Shown here: one piece after another, positions 8,096-15,458 of the stretch
Layout of the letters: each line of letters opens with the position of its first letter
Numbering within the stretch: the stretch's first letter is position 1
From: an uncultured Alistipes sp.
GTDB taxonomy: Bacteria; Bacteroidota; Bacteroidia; Bacteroidales; Rikenellaceae
Assembly (NCBI GenBank): GCA_944321185.1
Contig: CALUKH010000014.1
Span: forward strand, 1-45,892
DNA length: 45,892 nucleotides
Reading direction: 5' to 3'
Translations under genes and position numbers: made by a program
The notes under the pieces: model-generated
Seen by the model: only the letters and a program-made list of their open reading frames with translations
What the model was told of the DNA's origin: nothing
Database searches by the model: none

Positions 8096-9499
8096 ATGTT
8101 GAAAAAAGGGATATTGGCCGCGGTCCTCGTCGTGCTTTTTACGGGAGCCCTGGCCCAGAAACGAGAGGTGATGCTCGACAAGGTGGTAGCCGTGGTCGGC
8201 AGTTCGTCGATCCTCTATTCGGAGGTGGACGAATATGCCCGTCAGATGGTCGAGCAGCGCCGCCAGGAGGGTTATACCTCGGACCGCGATCCGATGAACG
8301 AGGCGCTCGAGGCGCTGCTGACCCAGAAGCTGCTCTACAACCAGGCGCAGATCGACTCGGTGACGATCAACGATGCCGATATCGTGTCGCGCGTCGAGGA
8401 GCAGGTGCGGCAGATGGTCGACATGGAGGGCTCGATCCCGGCGCTGGAGGCCAAGCACCACATGCCGATCTTCAACATCCGCGAGATCATGCGGCAGCGC
8501 TACGAGGAGCAGGCCTACGCCCAGTCGATGCAGAGCGAGGTGGTGAACAAGGTATCGGTGATTCCGGGCGAGGTCGAGCGTTTCTACAAGTCGATCTCAA
8601 AGGACAGCCTTCCGACCATTGCCGACCAGTATGTCTATGCGCAGATCACGAAGTTCCCCAAGTCGATGACGGCCGCCAAACAGCGTACGCGCGAACGTCT
8701 GCTGGACATGCGCGAGCGTGTCATCACGGGCAATGCGAAGTTCGAGAACCTGGCCCGGATGTATTCGCAGGACGGAACGGCGCTGCGTGGCGGAGAGATG
8801 GATCCTTCGCCGCTGGCGAGTCTGGATCCGTCGTTTGCGGCGGCGCTGGAGAACCTGAAGCCGGGTCAGATCTCCGAGGTGGTGGAGTCGCAGTTCGGAT
8901 TCCACATCATCCAGATGCTCGACAAACGCGGACAGCTCTACCATTTCCGCCACATTCTGCTGCGTCCGGTCTACACGTCGGAGGAGTTGGGCGAGGCGCT
9001 GAACATGCTGGACAGCATCGCCGACCTGATCCACAAGGATTCGATCACCTTCGAACGGGCGGCGCTGCGTTTTTCGGACGACGCTTCGTCGAAGATGAAC
9101 GGCGGTATTGTCTCGAACCATGACATTCTGGAGCGCTTCAACGCCTTCGATGCCAAGTTGACGGTCACGAAGTTCCTCAAGGAGGATTTCGGCCGCTTCA
9201 AGAGCCTGGACGACTACAACGCCCTGCGTCAGCTCGAGCCGGGCGAGGTGTCGGAACCCTACCTCACGGAGGACATGCTGGGTAACCAGATGGCCAAGAT
9301 CGTCAAGCTGGTGGAGGTGATCCCGACCCATACGGCCTCACTCAACGAGGATTACCTGCGTCTGGAGGAGATGGCGCTGCAGGACAAGCAGGACCGGGCC
9401 TTCAAGGAGTGGCTCTCGAAGAAGATCGACGCCATGTATGTCTATATCAGTCCCGAATTCCGCAACGGGGAGTTCGAAAACAAACATTGGGTGAAATAA
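8096..9499 (+). CDS. SurA-like periplasmic peptidyl-prolyl isomerase
   Basis: Periplasmic chaperone/isomerase of 467 residues, likely assisting outer-membrane protein assembly. A signal peptide ends near GALA-QK; a SurA N-terminal domain follows (VVAVVGSSSILYSEVDEY). Two parvulin (PpiC) modules come next: one with DGTALRGGEM and FGFHIIQMLDKRG, the second starting at YHFRHILLRP with SSKMNGGIVSNHD. Both keep typical rotamase motifs. Length and two-module layout match SurA (about 430). The ATG at 8096 follows the lipoprotein stop by 31 bases and starts the signal peptide directly. The OstA-like gene begins 3 bases after its stop. Confidence 0.92.
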   Translation: MLKKGILAAVLVVLFTGALAQKREVMLDKVVAVVGSSSILYSEVDEYARQMVEQRRQEGYTSDRDPMNEALEALLTQKLLYNQAQIDSVTINDADIVSRVEEQVRQMVDMEGSIPALEAKHHMPIFNIREIMRQRYEEQAYAQSMQSEVVNKVSVIPGEVERFYKSISKDSLPTIADQYVYAQITKFPKSMTAAKQRTRERLLDMRERVITGNAKFENLARMYSQDGTALRGGEMDPSPLASLDPSFAAALENLKPGQISEVVESQFGFHIIQMLDKRGQLYHFRHILLRPVYTSEELGEALNMLDSIADLIHKDSITFERAALRFSDDASSKMNGGIVSNHDILERFNAFDAKLTVTKFLKEDFGRFKSLDDYNALRQLEPGEVSEPYLTEDMLGNQMAKIVKLVEVIPTHTASLNEDYLRLEEMALQDKQDRAFKEWLSKKIDAMYVYISPEFRNGEFENKHWVK

Positions 9500-9502
9500 T
9501 CC

Positions 9503-11962
9503 GTGCGCAGGCTCGTATCCATAGCAGCGGTGATTCTGGCCGTCGCGGGGGTTGCGGCGCGAGGCGGCATGCAGGCGCCCGGCGGGGGGGCTGAATCCGA
9601 GGGTGAAAAGAAGCTCATCGATCTGAAGTCGGATCTGATGGGACCGGTGGCACCGGGCGATTCGGTGGTCTTTCTGGTGGGCAACTTTGCCGCGCAGCAT
9701 AACGGGGCGGTCATCACGTGCGACTCGGCGGTGCGCTATTCGGACATGCGCATCGAGTTCTTTGGCAACGTGCTGATCAACAAGAACACCACCTATATTT
9801 ACGGCGACCGGGCCGAGTACGACGGCAACGTGAACGAAGCGCGCGTCTATTCGGATATCGTGAAGGTGGTCGACGGCGATGCCACGCTCTATACCTACCA
9901 GTTCGTGTTCAACACGAAGACCAACGTGGGCGAATTCGCCAACGGCGGCGTGCTGACCAACCGCGAGAATCTGCTCGAAGCGATCCGCGGCTACTATTTT
10001 GCCGATACGAAGGAGCTGGTGGCGGTGGAGAAGGTCGAGATGCGCAACGACGAGTATGAACTCAAGGGCGATTCGGTGGTCTACAACATGGCCACGGACA
10101 ACGCCTATTTCTTCGACCATACGAACATCTGGAACCGCGAGGGCGACTACCTCTATGCCGACCGGGGCTCCTACGAGAAGGCCGATACGCTCTATATCAT
10201 CACGCGCAACGGCTATATCCTGACCGAGAAGCAGGAGATCTGGAGCGACAGCATCGATTATTACCGGCCGGAGAATCATGTCATCATGCGCAGCGACCTT
10301 CAGCTCGACGACACGGAGCATAAGGTGCTCGGGTTCGGCGACTACGGCGAATACTGGAAGGAGCCGGGCAATGCCTTTCTGACGCGACGTCCGGCCGTGG
10401 TGAGCTACGACCGTTCGCAGGGAGACTCGCTCTTCATGCGGGCCGATTCGATGTACCTCTTCACGATCAACGCCAATGCCGAACAACGTGCGGCCGATGT
10501 GGCCGTGGCCGACTCGCTGGCCGGGACGACGGCCGATTCGCTGTCGACGGGGGTTGTGGAGCCGTCGCCGGAGACCAACCCGGCAAGCGATGCGCTGCGC
10601 CGTCGTCCGCGGGTCGATTCGCTCGGACGTCCGCTGCCGCCGATTCCGGGCGGAACGCATGGGGTCGGCCCGGCCGATTCGACCGGCCGGGCCGTCGGTG
10701 CCGATTCGCTTGCGGGCGTCGATTCGCTGGGTGTGGAGCCGATCAATCCGCTCGACACGCTGGTCGGCGATGCACGCAAGGCCTACCTCAAGGAGCAGGC
10801 GCGCAAGGCCCGTGCCGAGGCCAAGGCTCAAAAGGCCCAGGCCAAGAAGGAGTTGCTGGAGCGCATTGCGGCTGAACGGCAGAAAAAGACCACGGCCAAA
10901 CTGCTGGCCCAGAAGCAGCGCGAGGAGCAGCGGCTTGCGGCCCAGCGGCTGAAGGCCGAATCGAAACTGCGGGCGCGACAGGCCCGTGCGGCCCGCAAGG
11001 GTAAACTCAAACCGATCGATCCGGAGGATCTCGAGGCGCTGCAGAAGCTGCAGGAACAGATCGACCGGAACATCCGCGAGCAGGATTCGCTGATGATGCG
11101 CATGGCCGATTCGCTGGCGGCCGATACGGCGGCGATGGAGATTCCGGCGGATTCGATCGATTCGCTGGCCGTTCCGGCGGATTCGATCTACCGGTTGATG
11201 AAGGGCTTCCGCAACGTGCGGGTCTTCCGGTCGGATTTCCAGGCGGTTTGCGATTCGATGACGGCGATCAGCACCGACTCGACGATCCACCTCTACATCG
11301 AACCGGTGCTGTGGAATCAGTCGAATCAGATCACCTCGGAGGTTATGGATATCTATACGGCCAACCAGCAGATCACCCGGGCGGAGTTTGTGGGCAGCCC
11401 GATGATGGTTGCGCAGCTTGACACGACACATTATAATCAGGTGGCCGGCAAGGAGATGACGGCCTGGTTCCGTGACAACGAGATCTACCGCGACGACGTG
11501 AACGGCAACGCGCAGACGATCTACTACATGCAGGATGGCGAGCCGCCGCAGATCACCGGCATGGGCGTCATCGAGAGCGGCGACTGCTCGTTCTATATCG
11601 AGGACAAGCAGATCGTGACGATCGTCTACCGCAAGGATCCGGTGTGGAACATCTATCCGCTGGAGAAGATTCCGGCGGATCAGGAGCTCTACCTGCAGGG
11701 TTTCAAGTGGGAAGGGTCGCGGCGTCCGACGCAGAAGGATGTCTTTGACCGGCGGATCCGGCCTTCGCAGCGGCGCGAGAAGACTGATCTGGCGCATCCG
11801 GGTTTCCCGTTGCAGCGGATCCTGGAGGACCGGAAAAAGCGCTACGTGGAAGAGGGGCGCTGGGCCGATCGCAACGATCTGGTCGATCCGGCCACCGTGG
11901 AGTGGATGCATTCGCTGGGCTTCGAGGTGGGTCAGCCGCGTGAATCGGGGCCCGAGCTCTGA
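9503..11962 (+). CDS. OstA/LptA-like protein with a large repetitive insert
   Basis: Exported protein of 819 residues related to the OstA/LptA family, whose members form lipopolysaccharide-transport beta-jellyrolls in the periplasm. Start is GTG: an in-frame TAA (the surA stop) lies just upstream and the first 20 residues form a good signal peptide. Residues about 40-320 carry the OstA pattern (GDRAEYDGNVNEARVYSDI, YELKGDSVVYNMATDNAYFF). A central insert of roughly 220 residues follows: Asp-Ser-Leu-Ala repeats, a Pro-rich piece, then a Lys/Arg/Ala/Glu-rich probable coiled coil, then more DSLA/ADSI repeats. OstA-like sequence resumes (VMDIYTANQQITRAEF, GNAQTIYYMQDG). SurA-like and OstA-like genes side by side suggest an outer-membrane biogenesis unit. 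Confidence 0.85.
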   Translation: MRRLVSIAAVILAVAGVAARGGMQAPGGGAESEGEKKLIDLKSDLMGPVAPGDSVVFLVGNFAAQHNGAVITCDSAVRYSDMRIEFFGNVLINKNTTYIYGDRAEYDGNVNEARVYSDIVKVVDGDATLYTYQFVFNTKTNVGEFANGGVLTNRENLLEAIRGYYFADTKELVAVEKVEMRNDEYELKGDSVVYNMATDNAYFFDHTNIWNREGDYLYADRGSYEKADTLYIITRNGYILTEKQEIWSDSIDYYRPENHVIMRSDLQLDDTEHKVLGFGDYGEYWKEPGNAFLTRRPAVVSYDRSQGDSLFMRADSMYLFTINANAEQRAADVAVADSLAGTTADSLSTGVVEPSPETNPASDALRRRPRVDSLGRPLPPIPGGTHGVGPADSTGRAVGADSLAGVDSLGVEPINPLDTLVGDARKAYLKEQARKARAEAKAQKAQAKKELLERIAAERQKKTTAKLLAQKQREEQRLAAQRLKAESKLRARQARAARKGKLKPIDPEDLEALQKLQEQIDRNIREQDSLMMRMADSLAADTAAMEIPADSIDSLAVPADSIYRLMKGFRNVRVFRSDFQAVCDSMTAISTDSTIHLYIEPVLWNQSNQITSEVMDIYTANQQITRAEFVGSPMMVAQLDTTHYNQVAGKEMTAWFRDNEIYRDDVNGNAQTIYYMQDGEPPQITGMGVIESGDCSFYIEDKQIVTIVYRKDPVWNIYPLEKIPADQELYLQGFKWEGSRRPTQKDVFDRRIRPSQRREKTDLAHPGFPLQRILEDRKKRYVEEGRWADRNDLVDPATVEWMHSLGFEVGQPRESGPEL

Positions 11963-12060
11963 CCGGGGGCCGCAGCGTAACCGGGGGCCAGCGTAACTGG
12001 GACGGTTGCATTGTGACCGGGAGAGACGGAAGATAGTGTGACCGGGGCCGCAGTAAAATC
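11963..12060 (+). repeat. Degenerate CCGGGG repeats after the OstA-like gene
   Basis: Immediately after the stop, units resembling GACCGGGGGCCGCAG and GTAACCGGGGGCC recur about four times with spacing drift. In the OstA frame they give stop-Pro-Gly twice more and a further Thr-Gly-Ala-Ala copy. No gene is apparent. The pattern looks like decayed duplication of the gene's terminal codons. Confidence 0.6.
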
Positions 12061-12170
12061 GGTTTGACGTGTGGGCCGGGGACGCAGGAACTGGGTGACA
12101 ACACGTCTGGACCGGAGCGTCCCGGAATAGGTCCCGATGCGCGGAGTCCGATTGCCGACGCTGATAATCC

Positions 12171-12212
12171 AAGTGAAAGGAGATCACTCTTTTCACTTTT
12201 TTTGTACTTTTG
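12171..12212 (+). promoter_or_regulatory. Promoter with inverted repeat upstream of the AraJ-like exporter
   Basis: A perfect 8-base inverted repeat, AAGTGAAA (12171-12178) and TTTCACTT (12191-12198), lies directly before the -7 box TACTTTTG (12205-12212). It occupies the -33 region, so it could be a repressor operator; with the T-run after it, it could also be a weak terminator for the OstA gene. Between this and the exporter is a five-codon mini-frame (12227-12244) whose stop overlaps the exporter start as ATGA. Confidence 0.5.
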
Positions 12213-12240
12213 CGGCCGGTTAGTTAATGAGTAAGAATCG

Positions 12241-13407
12241 ATGAAAAAAAGTCTGATTGCGCTGGCGTTCGGAACGCTGGCGCTCGGCATGTCGGAGTTT
12301 GTGATGATGGGCATCCTGCCCGACATAGCCCGCAGTCTGGGCGTCACGATCCCCGAAGCCGGCCACCTGATTTCGGCCTACGCCCTGGGTGTGTGCTTCG
12401 GCGCTCCGCTCATGGTGCTGCTAGCCCGCAAACGCCCTCTGAAACAGATCCTGCTGGCGCTGACGACGCTGATTTTCCTGGGAAATCTTTGTGCAGCCCT
12501 TTCGCCCAACTACTGGACGCTGCTGCTCATGCGTTTCGTTTCGGGACTTCCCCACGGGGCCTTTTTCGGCGTGGGGTCGATCGTTGCCGAACGCGTCGCC
12601 GACGAAGGACGTCGGGCCGAAGCCGTCTCGATCATGGTCGTCGGCATGACCGTGGCCAACCTCTTCGGCGTGCCGCTGGGCACCTACATGAGCGGCATCC
12701 TGACCTGGCGCGTCACCTTTGCCATCGTGGCCGTGTGGGGAACCATCGCCACGCTGCTCGTACGGCTCTGGGTGCCGGCACTTCCGCCTCTGCCCGACAC
12801 GGGATTGAAGGGTCAGTTCCGCTTTCTGCGCAAGGCCGGACCGTGGCTGGTGCTGGCCTCGGTGATGCTCGGCAACGGGGGTATCTTCTGCTGGTACAGC
12901 TACGTCAGTCCGCTGATGATCCACGTGTCGGGATTCCAGCCCGAACGGCTGACACTGATTGTCATGCTCGCCGGTTTTGGCATGTTTGCCGGCAACCTCA
13001 TCGGCGGCCACTATGCCGACCGCTTCACCCCCGAACGGGTCGTGCGCTGTACGCTGGCCGTGGCGACACTGTCGCTCGTCGGCATCTTCTTTGCGGCGCG
13101 GATTCCGATGCTCTCCGTGGCGCTGATGTGCCTGACGACGGGATGCCTCTTCTGCGTCTCGTCGCCGCAGCAGCTGCTGATCCTCGAGAATTCGCGCGGC
13201 GGTGAGATGCTCGGTGCGGCGCTCGTGCAGGTGGCCTTCAACCTCGGGAATGCTCTGGGAGCCTACATCGGAGGTCTGCCCATCGAACACGGCCTCGGTT
13301 ACCAGTACACGACGCTGCCCGGCGCTCTCTTCACGCTGCTGGGCATGGTGGCCGTGATGATCTACATCCACAAATATTACAGACCCGTTCGTCATGCAGA
13401 GCGATAA
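12241..13407 (+). CDS. araJ: AraJ-like MFS exporter (DHA1 family)
   Basis: Twelve-helix major facilitator of 388 residues. The sequence closely follows E. coli AraJ: LALGMSEFVMMGILPDIA near the N-terminus, AGHLISAYALGV, a conserved segment SGLPHGAFFGVGSIV in helix 4, GMTVANLFGVPLGTY in helix 5, and GGEMLGAALVQVAFNLGNALGAY near helix 11. AraJ and relatives are drug/sugar-efflux-type antiporters of uncertain physiological substrate. Its own promoter and inverted repeat lie upstream. The NUDIX gene starts inside its last codons (14-base overlap), so the two are co-translated. Confidence 0.88.
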   Translation: MKKSLIALAFGTLALGMSEFVMMGILPDIARSLGVTIPEAGHLISAYALGVCFGAPLMVLLARKRPLKQILLALTTLIFLGNLCAALSPNYWTLLLMRFVSGLPHGAFFGVGSIVAERVADEGRRAEAVSIMVVGMTVANLFGVPLGTYMSGILTWRVTFAIVAVWGTIATLLVRLWVPALPPLPDTGLKGQFRFLRKAGPWLVLASVMLGNGGIFCWYSYVSPLMIHVSGFQPERLTLIVMLAGFGMFAGNLIGGHYADRFTPERVVRCTLAVATLSLVGIFFAARIPMLSVALMCLTTGCLFCVSSPQQLLILENSRGGEMLGAALVQVAFNLGNALGAYIGGLPIEHGLGYQYTTLPGALFTLLGMVAVMIYIHKYYRPVRHAER

Positions 13408-13894
13408 CAGTCAGGAACTTTTCCCGGTGGTCGATGCCTCGGGCACGGTCATTGGGCGGGCCACGCGGGGCGAATGCCACGGCGGGTCGATGCTGCTGCA
13501 CCCGGTGGTGCATCTTCATCTCTTCAATTCACGCGGGGAGCTCTACCTGCAGCACCGTCCGCTGTGGAAGGATATCCAGCCCGGACGTTGGGATACGGCC
13601 GTCGGCGGACATGTCGACTACGGCGAGACGATCGACGAGGCGCTGCGCCGCGAGGTGCGCGAGGAGTTGGGAATCACTGACTTCCAACCCGAACGGGTCG
13701 CTGTCTACGAGTTCCGTTCGGAGCGCGAACGCGAGCTGGTCCATGTCTACCGCACGGTCTACGACGGAGCCGTATGCCCGAGCGAGGAGCTCGACGGAGG
13801 CCGCTTCTGGACGCCCGAAGAGATCCGTGCCAACCTCGGCCGGGGCGTCTTTACCCCCAATTTCGAGGGTGAGGTGGACCGGATTCTGAAATAG
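13394..13894 (+). CDS. NUDIX hydrolase (YfcD-type)
   Basis: Protein of 166 residues. The NUDIX box runs from GGHVDYGETIDEA to REVREELG, keeping the metal-binding pattern REVxEExG. The fold resembles the isopentenyl-diphosphate isomerase/YfcD branch: an N-terminal VVDASGTVIGRATRGE strand and HLHLFNSRGELYLQHRP. Substrate is unknown; such proteins hydrolyse nucleoside-diphosphate-X compounds. It overlaps the exporter by 14 bases and ends 37 bases before the channel gene, in a gap holding a hairpin. Confidence 0.88.
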   Translation: MQSDNSQELFPVVDASGTVIGRATRGECHGGSMLLHPVVHLHLFNSRGELYLQHRPLWKDIQPGRWDTAVGGHVDYGETIDEALRREVREELGITDFQPERVAVYEFRSERERELVHVYRTVYDGAVCPSEELDGGRFWTPEEIRANLGRGVFTPNFEGEVDRILK

Positions 13895-13899
13895 AACCC

Positions 13900-13926
13900 A
13901 CTGCGGCGCGGAAATTGCGTCGCAGT
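13900..13926 (+). promoter_or_regulatory. Hairpin next to the MscS start codon
   Basis: ACTGCGGCGC pairs with GCGTCGCAGT (nine Watson-Crick pairs and one G-T) around a 7-base loop, ending five bases before the channel ATG. It may limit ribosome access or mark a processing site; no T-tract follows. Confidence 0.4.
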
Positions 13927-13931
13927 AGGGT

Positions 13932-15458
13932 ATGCAAGCTCTTCTGAAACGTTGGACGCACGCCCTGCTCGAATGGTTGGGCGTGACGTCATCCTCCAGC
14001 GATGCGTTGGATCGCTGGGTGGCCTTTGCGCTGGTTTTGCTGGCAGCGCTGTTGTTTGATCTGTTTCTTCAACTGCTGGTCGTGCGCGGCATCCGGCGGC
14101 TGGTCGAGCGTACCCGCGTGAAGTGGGACGACAAGCTCTTCAGCGTCTCGGTGCTCAACCGTTCGTGCCATGTGCTGATCGCCATCCTGCTGACGGCCGT
14201 GCTGCCGGTGATCTTCGACGAGCAGTCCGTCGGACGGGTCGTTGTGTTGCGGCTGATGCAGACCTTCATCGTCTTCACCTTCCTGCGGCTGATCAACGCC
14301 CTGCTCTGCGCGGCCTTCCACATCGTCTCGCTGCGTCCCGACTGGCAGAACAAACCCATCAAGGGGTTGCGGCAGACGGCGCAGGGATTCTTTTCGATCG
14401 TTGCCGTCATTCTGATCGTCGCCATTCTGGTCGACAAGTCGCCGGTCAAACTGCTGACCGGGCTCGGCGCCTCGGCCGCGGTACTGATGCTGGTCTTCCG
14501 CGACAGCATCATGGGTTTCGTCTCGGGCATCCAGCTCTCGGCCAACAACATGCTGCAGGTCGGCGACTGGATCTCGGTGCCGAAATACGGGGCCGACGGC
14601 ACGGTCGAGGAGGTGTCGCTCACGACGGTCAAGATCCGCAACTGGGACAATACGCTGGTCATGCTGCCGCCCTATCTGCTGACGACCGATTCGTTCACCA
14701 ACTGGCATGCCATGCAGCTTTCGGGCGGACGGCGGGTCATGCGGTCGGTGTCGATCGACATGACGAGCGTGCGTTTCTGCACGCCGGAGATGCTGGCCCG
14801 CTTCCGGCGGATCGATCTGCTGCGCGACTACATCGACCGTACCGAGCAGCGCGTCGAGGCCTACAACGCCGCGCATGGCATTGCTCCGGGTGCACGGAAG
14901 ATCAACGGTCTGCATCAGACCAATCTGGGAGTTTTCCGCGCCTATCTGGTGCGCTATCTCGAGACGGAGGTGCCGGTCAACAAGTCGATGACGCTGATGG
15001 TGCGCCAGTTGCAGCCCACCGAAACAGGGATTCCGATTCAGCTCTATTTCTTTACCGATACGGTGGTGTGGGTCGATTACGAGGGGATTCAGTCGGATGT
15101 TTTCGACCATGTGCTGGCCGTGATTCCCGAATTCGGATTGCGGGTGTTTCAAAGTCCGGCGGGTTCGGATGTTGCGGCGTTGGGCGACTATCTTCAGGGC
15201 GATGCCGAAAACTCAACGGATGCGACCTCCACCGCGGGCGTCTCCCCGGCCTCCGCTTCGGGATCTTCCGGCTCAGCAACGCCTTCCCCGGCCTCCGCTT
15301 CGGAACCTTCCGGTTCTGCAGCAACTCCCTCTCCAGCTCCTTCTTCGGCCCCCTCGGCCTCTTCCTCGGCCTCTTCCTCAGCCCTCTCTTCAGCCCCCTC
15401 TTCGGTCCCTTCTTCGGCCCCCGGGCCTAAAGAGTCAGCATCAACAGAACCTGAATGA
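13932..15458 (+). CDS. MscS-family mechanosensitive channel (YbdG-like) with Ser/Ala/Pro tail
   Basis: Inner-membrane mechanosensitive channel of 508 residues. About five N-terminal hydrophobic segments precede the MscS core: LLTGLGASAAVLMLVFRDSI (pore helix TM3), then the beta domain GDWISVPKYGADGTVEEVSL and IRNWDNTLVMLPPYLL. This arrangement fits the YbdG/MscM branch. The last about 85 residues after YLQGDAENS are almost only Ser, Ala and Pro, with an imperfect 14-residue repeat (SPASAS...GSA). Family members lack such a tail. The final 32 bases overlap the convergent transporter gene. The start has a hairpin just upstream. Confidence 0.9.
   Translation: MQALLKRWTHALLEWLGVTSSSSDALDRWVAFALVLLAALLFDLFLQLLVVRGIRRLVERTRVKWDDKLFSVSVLNRSCHVLIAILLTAVLPVIFDEQSVGRVVVLRLMQTFIVFTFLRLINALLCAAFHIVSLRPDWQNKPIKGLRQTAQGFFSIVAVILIVAILVDKSPVKLLTGLGASAAVLMLVFRDSIMGFVSGIQLSANNMLQVGDWISVPKYGADGTVEEVSLTTVKIRNWDNTLVMLPPYLLTTDSFTNWHAMQLSGGRRVMRSVSIDMTSVRFCTPEMLARFRRIDLLRDYIDRTEQRVEAYNAAHGIAPGARKINGLHQTNLGVFRAYLVRYLETEVPVNKSMTLMVRQLQPTETGIPIQLYFFTDTVVWVDYEGIQSDVFDHVLAVIPEFGLRVFQSPAGSDVAALGDYLQGDAENSTDATSTAGVSPASASGSSGSATPSPASASEPSGSAATPSPAPSSAPSASSSASSSALSSAPSSVPSSAPGPKESASTEPE
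15243..15423 (+). repeat. Repetitive DNA encoding the MscS tail
   Basis: Pyrimidine-rich low-complexity DNA. A 19-base unit starting TCCCCGGCCTCCG occurs at 15243 and again at 15285; TTCTTCGGCCCC/TCCTCGGCC units follow. It codes for the Ser/Ala/Pro tail and reaches the convergent gene's stop codon. Confidence 0.75.

Noticed and set aside
9338-12196. 952-codon frame opposite the OstA-like gene.
   Set aside because: The plus strand carries a clear signal peptide and OstA motifs; the antisense product is His/Arg/Leu/Ile-biased with no recognisable domain.
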